Of a DNA stretch of 64,000 nt, positions 35,655 through 44,101 are shown piece after piece. The stretch lies in NCBI GenBank assembly GCA_947501685.1, contig CANMWQ010000005.1, forward strand, positions 62,001 to 126,000. Reading direction: 5' to 3'. Below the pieces are notes generated by a model. The model was not told the origin of the DNA. It made no database searches and saw only the letters and a list, made by a program, of their open reading frames with translations. Position numbers and translations under genes: made by a program. Source of the stretch: an uncultured Litoreibacter sp. (GTDB taxonomy: Bacteria; Pseudomonadota; Alphaproteobacteria; Rhodobacterales; Rhodobacteraceae). Within the stretch, counting starts at the first letter, position 1; each line of letters starts with the position of its first letter.

Positions 35655-35686
35655 AAAAGGCGGCTCCTGAACCGGGGCCGCCTTTT
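35655..35686. terminator. Bidirectional intrinsic terminator
   Basis: Perfect 10-bp stem AAAAGGCGGC / GCCGCCTTTT with a 12-base loop; A-tract on one side and T-tract on the other let it work for both strands. It lies between the convergent peroxiredoxin and MscS genes. Confidence 0.85.
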
Positions 35687-35687
35687 G

Positions 35688-36542
35688 CTATTCTGCTACA
35701 TTGATCAGGGTCCGGGTCGGGAAGGGGATATCGACCCCGCCCGTGTCCAGCGCCTCTTTGACCTTGCGCTTCATGTCGGCTTGATACTGGAAATACTCCG
35801 AGCTGTCGCACCAGACGCGCACCAGAAAATCCACCGAGGAGGCGTTCAGATTGTTGACCTGACAAAAGGGCGCGGGATCCGCGTGGCTGCGCGGGTCGGC
35901 CATAATGGTGTCGCGGATGATCTTTTCGGCCTCGGCCAGATTGGCGCCGTAGCCCACACCAAACTCCCATTCCGCGCGCCGGGTCGGGTAGACCGAATAA
36001 TTGATGATCGTGTTCCCCCACACTTCCGAGTTCGGCACGATGATCTGGAAATTGCCGACGGCGGCCAGTTCCGTGAAGTTCAGCGAGATGTCTTTGACGG
36101 TGCCCATCTTGTCGTTGATCACCACCAGATCACCCAGCTTGATGGGGCGGAACAGGATGATCATCACGCCCGCCGCCACGTTGGACAGCGTGCCTTGCAG
36201 GGCCAGACCAATCGCCAGACCGGCGGCACCGATGACGGCCACCACAGATGTGGTCTGCACCCCGAACGTGTTGAGGATAAACAGCGCGGCGAAGGCCAGA
36301 ATAACGTAGCGGGCGATGTTGGACAGGAAGTTGAAGAGCGTGTCGTCCAGTCGCTTGTGGCGCTGCGCCAGCCGCCGGATGCGCCCCGCGACCCATGCCG
36401 AGACGATGAAGGCCGCCAGCACAATCACCAGGGCGGTGACGAGGTTGCCCGCCGCGCTGATCAGAAATTCCAGCGTCACCAGCTCCGACAGGCTGCGCCC
36501 GTTCCAGACCTCGGTGGTCATCAGCGATTGTAGATATTCCAT
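35688..36542 (-). CDS. MscS-family mechanosensitive ion channel
   Basis: A 284-residue protein with three N-terminal helices (residues 20-45, 65-85, 92-118). The pore-lining third helix and following segment read GAAGLAIGLALQGTLSNVAAGVMI, the Gly/Ala-packed MscS pattern, followed by the beta domain (FRPIKLGDLVVI) and the C-terminal alpha/beta domain. It opens on membrane tension to release solutes in hypo-osmotic shock. Size equals the small E. coli MscS type. The stop is just past the shared terminator; the pterin dehydratase gene lies 7 bases upstream. Confidence 0.94.
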   Translation of the reverse strand: MEYLQSLMTTEVWNGRSLSELVTLEFLISAAGNLVTALVIVLAAFIVSAWVAGRIRRLAQRHKRLDDTLFNFLSNIARYVILAFAALFILNTFGVQTTSVVAVIGAAGLAIGLALQGTLSNVAAGVMIILFRPIKLGDLVVINDKMGTVKDISLNFTELAAVGNFQIIVPNSEVWGNTIINYSVYPTRRAEWEFGVGYGANLAEAEKIIRDTIMADPRSHADPAPFCQVNNLNASSVDFLVRVWCDSSEYFQYQADMKRKVKEALDTGGVDIPFPTRTLINVAE

Positions 36543-36549
36543 TGCGTGT

Positions 36550-36816
36550 TCAGCCTGCCAGTTTGTCCATTGCGCCCGCCAATTTCAGATCCAGCTCGGA
36601 AAGGCCACCGGTGTCATGCGTGGTCAGCTTGACCTCCACGCGATTGTAGACATTGAACCATTCGGGGTGGTGGTTCAGCTTTTCGGCATGGATCGCGGCG
36701 CGGGTCATGAAGCCAAAGGCCTCCACAAAATTGGCAAATTTGAACGTCTTTTCCAACGCCGTGCCGTCAGAACTCTTGCTCCATCCGTTTTGTTCCAATG
36801 TCGCCGTGTCAATCAT
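36550..36816 (-). CDS. phhB: 4a-hydroxytetrahydrobiopterin dehydratase (PCD/PhhB)
   Basis: An 88-residue protein with the family motif [26 protein letters not shown], including the catalytic histidine pair. It recycles the carbinolamine made by aromatic amino acid hydroxylases, and in other bacteria supports pterin/molybdopterin repair. No hydroxylase gene is in the window. It overlaps the GNAT gene upstream by 8 bases, so the two are one transcript. Confidence 0.93.
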   Translation of the reverse strand: MIDTATLEQNGWSKSSDGTALEKTFKFANFVEAFGFMTRAAIHAEKLNHHPEWFNVYNRVEVKLTTHDTGGLSELDLKLAGAMDKLAG

Positions 36817-37993
36817 GGTCGTCTCCTTGGTGTTTCTTGAAGGGGCCGTATTCGGTCATCACCTCGATCTCTTCACTGATCGCGTCCCGCTCGGCGTCCA
36901 GATAGCGGCCAACCGCCTCCCGGAACCCCTCTTCGCGCAGCCAATGCAGCGAGTGGGTCACAACGGGCAGATAGCCCCGCGCCAGCTTATGCGCGCCTTG
37001 CGCGCCAGCCTCCACCTTGCCCAGCCCGTGGGTGATCGCAAAGTCAATCGCGCGGTAATAGCACAGCTCGAAATGCAGGGCGGGGTGCTCCTCCCGGCAG
37101 CCCCAGTAGCGGCCAAAAAGCGTGTCGCGGCCAATGAAGTTCAGCGCACCTGCCACATAGCGCCCGTCACGTTCGGCCAGCACCAAAAGCATGTCGTCAC
37201 GCAAGCTGGCTTGTGCTTCGTCAAAGAAGGCGCGGGTCAGGTAGGGCGTGCCCCATTTTCGCGCGCCGGTGTCTTGATAAAACACCCAGAACGCGTCCCA
37301 ATGCTCCGGCTCGATCTGGTCGCCGGTCAGGCAATGGATTTCTCCGCCAAAATTATTGGCCTGTTTGCGCTCCTTGCGGATGTTTTTGCGTTTGCGCGCG
37401 GCGAGGCTGGCCAGAAAATCGTCGAAATCGGCATAGCCGTTGTTGAGCCAGTGAAACTGCTGGCTGGCCCGGCGCATCAGGCCCATTTCTTCGCCCGCTT
37501 CGGCCTCACCCTCCGTGCAGAAGGTGACATGCAGCGAGGATAATTGATTGTTGTCGGTCAGCTGCACCGCACCCTGAACCAGCGCCGCCGTGCCGGTCTC
37601 CTCCCAGCCGGATCTGGTCAGAAACCGTCGCCCGGAGGCAGGCGTGAAAGGCACCGACATTTGCAGTTTCGGGTAGTACCGCCCGCCTGCATTCTCATAG
37701 GCATGGGCCCAGTTGTAATCGAAGATATACTCGCCCTGACTGTGGTTTTTCAGATAAAGCGGAGCCGCCGCGATCAGCTCCCCCGCGGCCCGCGCGGTCA
37801 GGTATTGCGGCTGCCATCCCGTGCCCCGCCCAACCGAGCCGGAGCGCTCCAGCGCCCATAAAAACCGATGCGTGGTGAACGGGTCATTGGGCCTGCCATC
37901 CGCTGCTTCCGGGCAGGCGCAGGCATCCCAATCCGTGGCGGAAATCTCCTCCAGCGACCCGATAACGGTGATTTCGATCTCATGCTGGGTCAT
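36809..37993 (-). CDS. GNAT / peptidogalycan biosynthesis-type acyltransferase (COG3146)
   Basis: A 394-residue protein of the COG3146 (DUF482) group, two GNAT-like folds related to FemAB. Recognisable stretches are [17 protein letters not shown] near the N-terminus and [20 protein letters not shown] in the C-terminal half. The acceptor substrate is unknown. It is widespread in Proteobacteria. Start is ATG at 37993. It precedes phhB with an 8-base overlap. Confidence 0.88.
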   Translation of the reverse strand: MTQHEIEITVIGSLEEISATDWDACACPEAADGRPNDPFTTHRFLWALERSGSVGRGTGWQPQYLTARAAGELIAAAPLYLKNHSQGEYIFDYNWAHAYENAGGRYYPKLQMSVPFTPASGRRFLTRSGWEETGTAALVQGAVQLTDNNQLSSLHVTFCTEGEAEAGEEMGLMRRASQQFHWLNNGYADFDDFLASLAARKRKNIRKERKQANNFGGEIHCLTGDQIEPEHWDAFWVFYQDTGARKWGTPYLTRAFFDEAQASLRDDMLLVLAERDGRYVAGALNFIGRDTLFGRYWGCREEHPALHFELCYYRAIDFAITHGLGKVEAGAQGAHKLARGYLPVVTHSLHWLREEGFREAVGRYLDAERDAISEEIEVMTEYGPFKKHQGDDHD

Positions 37994-38044
37994 GTGGGTC
38001 CGGGCTGATGTCTTGATGCTAAAGTGGTGCGAAACGCGCTCAGG

Positions 38045-38800
38045 TCAAGCAGGCCGGAACCCCTCGAAGGTGATGTTTTGTGCTATGCGCAGCGCGTCCT
38101 CCGCCTGCGCTTGGCTGCGCACGGTCCAGCACAACACGCTTGCGCCCTGCGCCTTCAGCTCCGCCACGCGCGGGCGGTCCAGATCGGCCACCTCATGGGA
38201 GATGAAACTGGCGCCGCTCGTCGCATAATCCGGGATACCCCTCAGGCGGTCGCAAACCGCCTTGGGCAGGGGCCACACGTCAGGGTCATAGGCGCTGGTC
38301 ACGATGCCGCATGGCAGGTCGGGCCGCAGCACGTGCAGCGCTTTGGTGCTATGCGGGTTGAACGACATGAGCGCCACGGGGCCGTCATAGGTGTCCAAAG
38401 CCTTGGCTGTCTGCTGTTCCAGCGTCCCTATGCTTTGGCCCATCGCCCCGTCCTGGTCTTTCAGCTCAATCAGCAGCGGCACGCGCCCGGCGATTTGGTC
38501 CAGAATGGCGGGCAATGTCTCGATCATATTGGCGCTGTCTGTCAGCTGCATTTTGCCCAAGGCGTCTGCATTTGTTTGCTGCACCACGCCGCTGTGGCCG
38601 GTCAGCCGCGCCAGATCATAGTCGTGAAACACCATCACTTGCCCGTCGCGCGATAGCTGCACGTCCAGCTCGATCCCGTAGCCCGCCGCAATCGCGGCCT
38701 CAAACGCGTCGCGGGAGTTTTCCACGACGCCAGAGGCACGGTCATGCAGCCCGCGATGGGCCAGCGGCTTTTGCAAAAAGACTTTTGGCAGCGGGGTCAT
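38045..38800 (-). CDS. Glycerophosphodiester phosphodiesterase
   Basis: A 251-residue GDPD-family protein. Catalytic pattern: HRGLHD at the N-terminus (general acid/base histidine), ENSRDAFEAAI and GIELDVQLSRDGQVMVFHD, which hold the calcium-binding Glu/Asp and second histidine. No signal peptide, so it is cytosolic like UgpQ. It hydrolyses glycerophosphodiesters to glycerol-3-phosphate and an alcohol. Its ATG overlaps the RidA stop (ATGA), so the two are coupled. Confidence 0.93.
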   Translation of the reverse strand: MTPLPKVFLQKPLAHRGLHDRASGVVENSRDAFEAAIAAGYGIELDVQLSRDGQVMVFHDYDLARLTGHSGVVQQTNADALGKMQLTDSANMIETLPAILDQIAGRVPLLIELKDQDGAMGQSIGTLEQQTAKALDTYDGPVALMSFNPHSTKALHVLRPDLPCGIVTSAYDPDVWPLPKAVCDRLRGIPDYATSGASFISHEVADLDRPRVAELKAQGASVLCWTVRSQAQAEDALRIAQNITFEGFRPA

Positions 38801-39264
38801 GATTTCAGCTGGAAAATGCCTTCGATCTCAACGGCCACGCCAAAAGGCAGCGCGCCCGCGCTCACGGCAGAGCGCGCATGGCGGCCCGCATCGCCCAAGG
38901 CCTCCACCAGAAAATCCGAGCAGCCATTGATCACCGCAGGCTGGTCGCCAAAATCCTTGGTGGAGTTCACGAAGCCGGTCAGTTTGACCACGCGTTCCAG
39001 CTTGTCCAGATCGCCGCCGCAGGCGGTCTTGACCTGTGCCAGCAGCGCGATGCCACAAAGCCGCGCGGCGGCGGCGCCTTCCTCGACGCTCATGGTCTCG
39101 CCCAGCACGCCGGTGACAAACCCGTCCGGGCCGTTGGAAATCTGGCCGGAGACATAGAGCGTGTCGCCCACCTGCACCGACGGCACGTAATTTGCTGCAG
39201 GCGCGGGGGCGTCGGGCAGGGTCACGCCCAGCTCTGCGAGTTTGGTTTCAAAAAGTCCGGCCAT
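38797..39264 (-). CDS. RidA-family enamine/imine deaminase-like protein
   Basis: A 155-residue protein of the YjgF/YER057c/UK114 family, in the slightly longer subgroup beginning MAGLFETKLAELGV. Conserved stretches are VQVGDTLYVSGQISNGPDG and KLTGFVNSTKDF. True RidA enzymes hydrolyse reactive 2-aminoacrylate made by PLP enzymes such as IlvA; the arginine expected for that activity is not clearly in place here, so substrate use is uncertain. AGGAG lies 7 bases before ATG at 39264. Confidence 0.9.
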   Translation of the reverse strand: MAGLFETKLAELGVTLPDAPAPAANYVPSVQVGDTLYVSGQISNGPDGFVTGVLGETMSVEEGAAAARLCGIALLAQVKTACGGDLDKLERVVKLTGFVNSTKDFGDQPAVINGCSDFLVEALGDAGRHARSAVSAGALPFGVAVEIEGIFQLKS

Positions 39265-39340
39265 GGAGGGGCTCCTGATATCTGTGGGTCTGGTTGGCCA
39301 AGACGCTAGCTTGGGCATCTCGCCGGGGCAACCGCAGAGG

Positions 39341-40648
39341 TCAGGTTTCGCGGAAGGCGCGGTTGAAATAGTCGGCCAGCGGCTTGATCAGATAGGCAAT
39401 CGGGGTGCGTTTGGTGGTCTGGATGAAGGCGTCGACCGGCATGCCGGGCACAAGTGCCACGTCGCCCAGACGCGCGCGCTCTCCGTCATTCAGGGCCATC
39501 TCCACGCGGTAAAACGGCTGGCCGGTGATCTCGTCAGTAAACACATCGCCCGAGATACCCGTGACGCGCCCGTGGATCACCGGGGTGGTGCGCGCGTCGA
39601 ATGTCGCGAAATGCAGGGTCACTTGCTGGGCCATGTGGACCTCGTCGATATTGATCGGGCTGATCTGCCCGGTGATCATCAGCGGCTCGTCTTGTGGCAC
39701 GATATAAAGCAGCGGCTCTGCGGCGCGGATCACGGCGCGTTCGGCAAACACGGTCAGCCCAAAGACCTGACCCGTCATGGGCGCGGTGATGGTCAGGCGG
39801 TTGATCTGCTCGCGCAGGGTGACACGCTGCTCGCGCAGCTCAAAAGCGCTGGCCTGAAGGTCGCGCAGCTGGGTGATCGCGTCCTCCTCCCGCTGGGTTT
39901 TCAGGCGCAGGATCCCAAGGTCAATCTCGGTGATCCGGCCCGCGCTTTGCGCGGCAGAGGCCGCCAGTTCGCCCAACTGCCCCCGCAACCTTGCCTCTTC
40001 GCGGCGCAGCGACAGCACCCGGCTGGCCTGCGCCAGCCCTTTGTCCAGCAGCCCCTGCTGGGCGTCTAGCTCCTGTTGCAACAGGGCCAGTTGCTGGGTG
40101 ATTGCGTCTCGCTGGGCATCTATGCCGTCCAGCTGGCTGGTGATCTGGGACTGGCGTTTTGTCAATTGCTCCACCGCTTGGCGGGCAGAGGCCATCCGTG
40201 CGTGAAACAGCCGCTCCTGCCCGGCGATCAGCTGGTGCAGCTCCGGGGTGTCGCGGCTGGCCTCGGCCAACAACGGGTCGATGGGCAGCGCGTCCAGCGC
40301 GTCGCGTTCGGCGGTCAGCCGGGCGATGCGGGCCAGAATTTCGAACAATTGGCTCTCAGCGATGCTGAGTTGCGGTTGCAGCTGGTTTGCCTCCAGCGCG
40401 ATCAGCGTATCGCCCGCCTGCACCACGTCGCCTTCGCCCACCAGAACGCGGGCCACCACGCCGCCGTCCGGATGCTGGATCACCTGACGGTTATGGGCCA
40501 GCTCCAGCGTGCCCGGCGCGATGATCGCGCCTGCGATATTGGCCTTCACCGCCCAGCCGCCAAAGCCTGCAATCAGCGCGGAGATCGCGATGATGCCGAT
40601 CAGCAGCGGGTATCTGACGGGCCAGTCCTGTTGTGTATCCTGCGTCAT
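39341..40648 (-). CDS. Type I secretion periplasmic adaptor, HlyD family
   Basis: A 435-residue membrane-fusion protein: one N-terminal helix (PLLIGIIAISALIAGFGGWAV), a lipoyl-like half (GVVARVLVGEGDVVQAGDTLI), a long alpha-helical hairpin of about 200 residues and the second lipoyl half plus beta-barrel domain ending with VPGMPVDAFIQTTKRTP. It bridges the inner-membrane ABC exporter to a TolC-type channel. ATG at 40648 overlaps the stop of the ABC gene. No TolC homologue or RTX cargo is in the window. Confidence 0.93.
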   Translation of the reverse strand: MTQDTQQDWPVRYPLLIGIIAISALIAGFGGWAVKANIAGAIIAPGTLELAHNRQVIQHPDGGVVARVLVGEGDVVQAGDTLIALEANQLQPQLSIAESQLFEILARIARLTAERDALDALPIDPLLAEASRDTPELHQLIAGQERLFHARMASARQAVEQLTKRQSQITSQLDGIDAQRDAITQQLALLQQELDAQQGLLDKGLAQASRVLSLRREEARLRGQLGELAASAAQSAGRITEIDLGILRLKTQREEDAITQLRDLQASAFELREQRVTLREQINRLTITAPMTGQVFGLTVFAERAVIRAAEPLLYIVPQDEPLMITGQISPINIDEVHMAQQVTLHFATFDARTTPVIHGRVTGISGDVFTDEITGQPFYRVEMALNDGERARLGDVALVPGMPVDAFIQTTKRTPIAYLIKPLADYFNRAFRET

Positions 40649-42381
40649 GTCATCCCTCCCAGCGAGGTTTTGCGCGCGATGCTGGCGTGGTTCTGCACGG
40701 TGCTTTTGAGCACCTCGTCGCGCGGGCCAAAGGCGCGGCGCATGCCGTTTTCGATGACGAGCAGGATCTCGCATTCGCGGATCGCAGAGGGGCGATGCGC
40801 CATGATGATCACCGCGCGGCCATCCTCCTTCATGGTGCGGATCGCGGTGTTCAGCGCGTTCGAGCCGTCATTGTCGAGATTGGCGTTGGGCTCGTCCAGC
40901 ACCAGAATGGCCGGGGTGCCATAAAGCGCGCGGGCCAGCCCGATGCGCTGCAGCTCGCCCCCTGACAAACGCCCCCGTGCGGAGGCCACAGGCGTGTCAT
41001 AGCCCTGCGATTGTCGCAGGATCAGCTCATGGGCGGCGGCCTTTTTGGCGGCGGTAATAATGTCGGCAGGGTTGGCGCGCGGGTCGAGCCGCGCAATGTT
41101 TTCGCCGATGGTGCCGTCAAAAAGGGTCACTTTCTGGGGCAGGTAGCCGATATGATCGCCCAACTTGTCGGGGTCATATTGGTCAATCGCCGCCCCATCG
41201 AGCCGGATTTTGCCACCCGCCGTCGGCCAGACGCCGGTCAGTGCCTTGGCGAGGGTGGATTTGCCCGCGCCCGAGGGCCCGATCACACCCATGGCCTGAC
41301 CGGGTTTCAGCTCAAAGGAGAGCATGCGCAGGGTGGCCTGCGCCTCGCCGGGGGGGATGACGGTGATCTGCTCGGCCGTGAGGTTTGCGGAAGGCCTTGG
41401 CAAGAGTAGCCGGGAGGGCGGTTCCGCGATTTCGCTGAGCAGCGCCGATAGGTTCTGCCAGCCCAGATGCGCGCGCTGGATCAGCGCCCATTGACCCACC
41501 GCCAGCTCGATCGGGGCCAGCGCGCGACCCAGCATGATGGAGCCCGCGATCATCGCACCCGCCGTCATCTGATTGTGCAGCACCAGATAGGCGCCCAGCC
41601 CCAGCATGGCCGATTGCAAAAACAGCCGTATGGTCTTGGTGGAGGCCGTCACGCCGCTCGAGCGGTCGCTTTTGGAAAGCGCGCTGCGCAGGGCCTTTTT
41701 GCGCACGGTCTGCCAGCGGTCAAAGCTGGCTTTGCGCATACCGAGGCCCTGAATGATCTCCGTCTCGTCCATAATCTCGTCGCTGAGCCGGTGCGCCTGC
41801 AATGCGTTCAGGCTGGCATCGAGCTGCGGCTGACGGGTGATGCGCTGGTTGAGCACCGCCAGCAGCACCAGCACCGCGCCGCCGGTCATGGCCAAGGCCC
41901 CGAGCCAGGGGTGAAAGATGAAGATCGCGGCCAGAAAGAAAGGGGTCCAAGGCATGTCGAACAGGGCCAGCAGCGCAGGCGAGGCCAGCAGCGTTTGCAC
42001 CGTTTCAAGGTCGCGCAGCCCGGTCTTGGTGTCGCCCTTGTCCGCCGCAAGGTTGGATTTGCGCAGCATCGCGGTAAAGACGCGCCGGTCCAGCCTGTCC
42101 TGAAACCGCGCGCCCACGCGGGCCAGCACCCGGCCACGGGCAAAATCCAGAACGCCCATCATGGCAAACAGAAACGCGCCCAGAATGGACAGCGCGATCA
42201 GCGTTTCCTCCGACCGGCTGCCCAAAACGCGGTCATAGACCTGCAACATGTAGAGCGGCCCGGTCAGCATCAGCAGGTTGACGAACACGCCGAAGAGGGC
42301 GGCGGCCCAGAACAGGGGCCTGCTTTCGCGGCGGGCCGTGGCCAGCTCCCGGCGGCCTTGGTGCAATGGGTCTTGTCTCAC
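40645..42381 (-). CDS. Type I secretion ABC permease/ATPase (PrsD-like)
   Basis: A 578-residue half-transporter. Six hydrophobic helices, then the nucleotide-binding domain with Walker A GPSGAGKSTLAK (near residue 365), ABC signature RLSGGELQRIGLARAL and Walker B ILVLDEPNANLD. It lacks the peptidase-like N-terminal domain of HlyB, so it belongs to the PrtD/PrsD class that exports unprocessed C-terminally tagged proteins. GTG start at 42381 with GGAG 9 bases upstream. Forms an operon with the adaptor gene. Confidence 0.93.
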   Translation of the reverse strand: MRQDPLHQGRRELATARRESRPLFWAAALFGVFVNLLMLTGPLYMLQVYDRVLGSRSEETLIALSILGAFLFAMMGVLDFARGRVLARVGARFQDRLDRRVFTAMLRKSNLAADKGDTKTGLRDLETVQTLLASPALLALFDMPWTPFFLAAIFIFHPWLGALAMTGGAVLVLLAVLNQRITRQPQLDASLNALQAHRLSDEIMDETEIIQGLGMRKASFDRWQTVRKKALRSALSKSDRSSGVTASTKTIRLFLQSAMLGLGAYLVLHNQMTAGAMIAGSIMLGRALAPIELAVGQWALIQRAHLGWQNLSALLSEIAEPPSRLLLPRPSANLTAEQITVIPPGEAQATLRMLSFELKPGQAMGVIGPSGAGKSTLAKALTGVWPTAGGKIRLDGAAIDQYDPDKLGDHIGYLPQKVTLFDGTIGENIARLDPRANPADIITAAKKAAAHELILRQSQGYDTPVASARGRLSGGELQRIGLARALYGTPAILVLDEPNANLDNDGSNALNTAIRTMKEDGRAVIIMAHRPSAIRECEILLVIENGMRRAFGPRDEVLKSTVQNHASIARKTSLGGMT

Positions 42382-42545
42382 AAGCGGGTCTCCGAGGCGC
42401 GGCGTTGTGCCGCGCGCGCTGTTCAGGTCGGCGTCCCCATAGGTGTTACACCCAAAAGATTATCAGTTTATGTCTTGTGGTCCGGACGTGGTAAAAGGAC
42501 TGTGTGACTTGGGGCTGCCGCCGCCTTCCATGCGACAGGGGTAGG

Positions 42546-43313
42546 ATGAAAAACGTGATTATTTCTATTAATTTCAGAAAGTTAACAAAGTGTGTGGCCG
42601 CCATTGTGGTGGCTGGTTCCGTCGTGGCCTGCACGCCTGCGCCGACGCCCACCGGGTTTGACGACCCCAATGAGGCGCAGAATCGCAAGGTGCATGCGCT
42701 CAACCGGGCGGTGGATCGCACTGTTTTGCGGCCCGTGTCGGCGGCTTATGGCAGAACGGCGCCGGGGCCTGTGCGCAGGGCGTTCAGCAATTTCTCAGAG
42801 AATCTCAGCCTGCCCGGTGTGGTGGTCAACAATTTGCTGCAATTCCGCATCGAGGAGGCCGGCGCCAACACGTTCCGATTCCTGTTGAACTCGACCTTCG
42901 GGTTTGGCGGGCTGATGGATGTGGCCACGGAGGCGGGCATCGCGGAAAACAGCTCCGATTTTGGCGAAACGCTCTATGTCTGGGGCGTGGGCGAGGGGGC
43001 TTACGTGGAGCTGCCCTTGCTGGGCCCCAGCACCTCGCGCGCGATGGCGGGCAGGGTGGTCGACATTGCGCTGAACCCGCTGAACCTGGTGTCGGAGAGC
43101 GAGTTGCGGACGGCGGGGGCGGTGTCGGGCGGGTTTGCACGGGTGGATGACCGTTTTACCTTCGGCGATCTGGTGGATCAGGTGCTTTATGAAAGTGCGG
43201 ACAGCTACGCGCAGGCACGGCTTCTTTACTTGCAGAACCGCCGGTTCCAATTAAGTGGAGAGGCACAGCTTGACGATATAGACCCCTATGAGGATTTGTA
43301 TGACCTTGACTAG
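42546..43313 (+). CDS. mlaA: MlaA/VacJ-family outer-membrane lipoprotein
   Basis: A 255-residue lipoprotein with a lipobox SVVAC (C29). The conserved VacJ stretch is DPNEAQNRKVHALNRAVDRTVLRPV, followed by RRAFSNFSENLSLPGVVVNNLLQ and RFLLNSTFGFGGLMDVATEAGI. MlaA sits in the outer membrane and removes surface-exposed phospholipids to the periplasmic MlaC. The mlaC-like gene overlaps by 14 bases. The MlaFEDB inner-membrane parts are not in the window. Confidence 0.95.
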   Translation: MKNVIISINFRKLTKCVAAIVVAGSVVACTPAPTPTGFDDPNEAQNRKVHALNRAVDRTVLRPVSAAYGRTAPGPVRRAFSNFSENLSLPGVVVNNLLQFRIEEAGANTFRFLLNSTFGFGGLMDVATEAGIAENSSDFGETLYVWGVGEGAYVELPLLGPSTSRAMAGRVVDIALNPLNLVSESELRTAGAVSGGFARVDDRFTFGDLVDQVLYESADSYAQARLLYLQNRRFQLSGEAQLDDIDPYEDLYDLD

Positions 43314-43917
43314 AAGTCGCACCACCCGCTTGAACCGCCGCCTGTTTGTCACGGGGCTTGCGGCTGCGGGCGCTTTGGGCGCGGGTCCTGCGCAGGCCTT
43401 GAGCGGCGCGCAGGCGGAGGAGCTGGTGACCTCGGCGGTGGCGGATATCAACAAGATCATCGCGGCGGGCAAATCGCAATCGGCCATGCTGCGCGACTTT
43501 GACCGCGTGTTCGGGCGCTATGCCGATGTCAACATCATCGCGCTGACCACGCTGGGGGCGGCGCGCCGCACGGCGTCGCAGGCGGAGGTGCGGGCATATG
43601 TTTCCGCGTTCCGTGGCTATTTCACCCGCAAATACGGCAAGCGTTTTAATGAATTCGTCGGCGGGCAGCTCACGGTGACCGGGTCACGCCCGTCGAAAAG
43701 CAATATCGAGGTGCGCTCCACCGCCAAGCTGCGCGGCTCCGCGCCGTTCAATGTCAGCTGGCTGGTGTCGGACCGAAGCGGCAGCCCGAAGATTTTCAAC
43801 ATCATCATCGAAGGGGTCAACACGCTGACCTCGGAACGCGCCGAAATCGGCGCGATGCTGGACCGCCGAGGCGGCTCCATCGCGCAGCTCACAGCGGATC
43901 TCAAGAAGACAGGCTGA
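43300..43917 (+). CDS. MlaC/Ttg2D-family periplasmic phospholipid-binding protein
   Basis: A 205-residue protein whose N-terminus has twin arginines (RLNRRLFVTGLAAAGALGAG), suggesting Tat or Sec export. The mature part matches MlaC (DFDRVFGRYADVNIIALTTLG, FRGYFTRKYGKRFNEFVGGQLTV), which shuttles phospholipids between MlaA and the inner-membrane complex. Start placed at ATG 43300 with AGGA 5 bases upstream; an alternative ATG at 43288 is in frame. It overlaps mlaA, so the pair is translationally linked. Confidence 0.9.
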   Translation: MTLTRSRTTRLNRRLFVTGLAAAGALGAGPAQALSGAQAEELVTSAVADINKIIAAGKSQSAMLRDFDRVFGRYADVNIIALTTLGAARRTASQAEVRAYVSAFRGYFTRKYGKRFNEFVGGQLTVTGSRPSKSNIEVRSTAKLRGSAPFNVSWLVSDRSGSPKIFNIIIEGVNTLTSERAEIGAMLDRRGGSIAQLTADLKKTG

Positions 43918-44051
43918 TCCAAAGGAGCGCCTCTCGGCGCATTACCTTTTCTCCTCCTCCGCCTGCGGCTCCGTCCTCGACCGCCCCTCATCACCGCGCC
44001 GCCAAGATGCGCAATCTCGCCTATCACTGCTTCAAAAATACTCCGGGGGTT

Positions 44052-44068
44052 TGGGGGCAGAGCCCCCA
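44052..44068. terminator. Hairpin in a repeat-type intergenic element after the mlaC-like gene
   Basis: Perfect stem TGGGGGC / GCCCCCA with a 3-base loop. Upstream (44018-44045) lies CTGCTTCAAAAATACTCC, a type of element I know as common between Roseobacter-group genes, resembling in inverted form the 35-bp repeats of this window. On the minus strand a T5 run follows at a distance of about 14 bases, so termination is plausible but not typical. The gap (43918-44101) has no gene. Confidence 0.5.
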
Positions 44069-44101
44069 CCCTGTCGGCGCATGAAATGCGTCGAAACCAG
44101 C

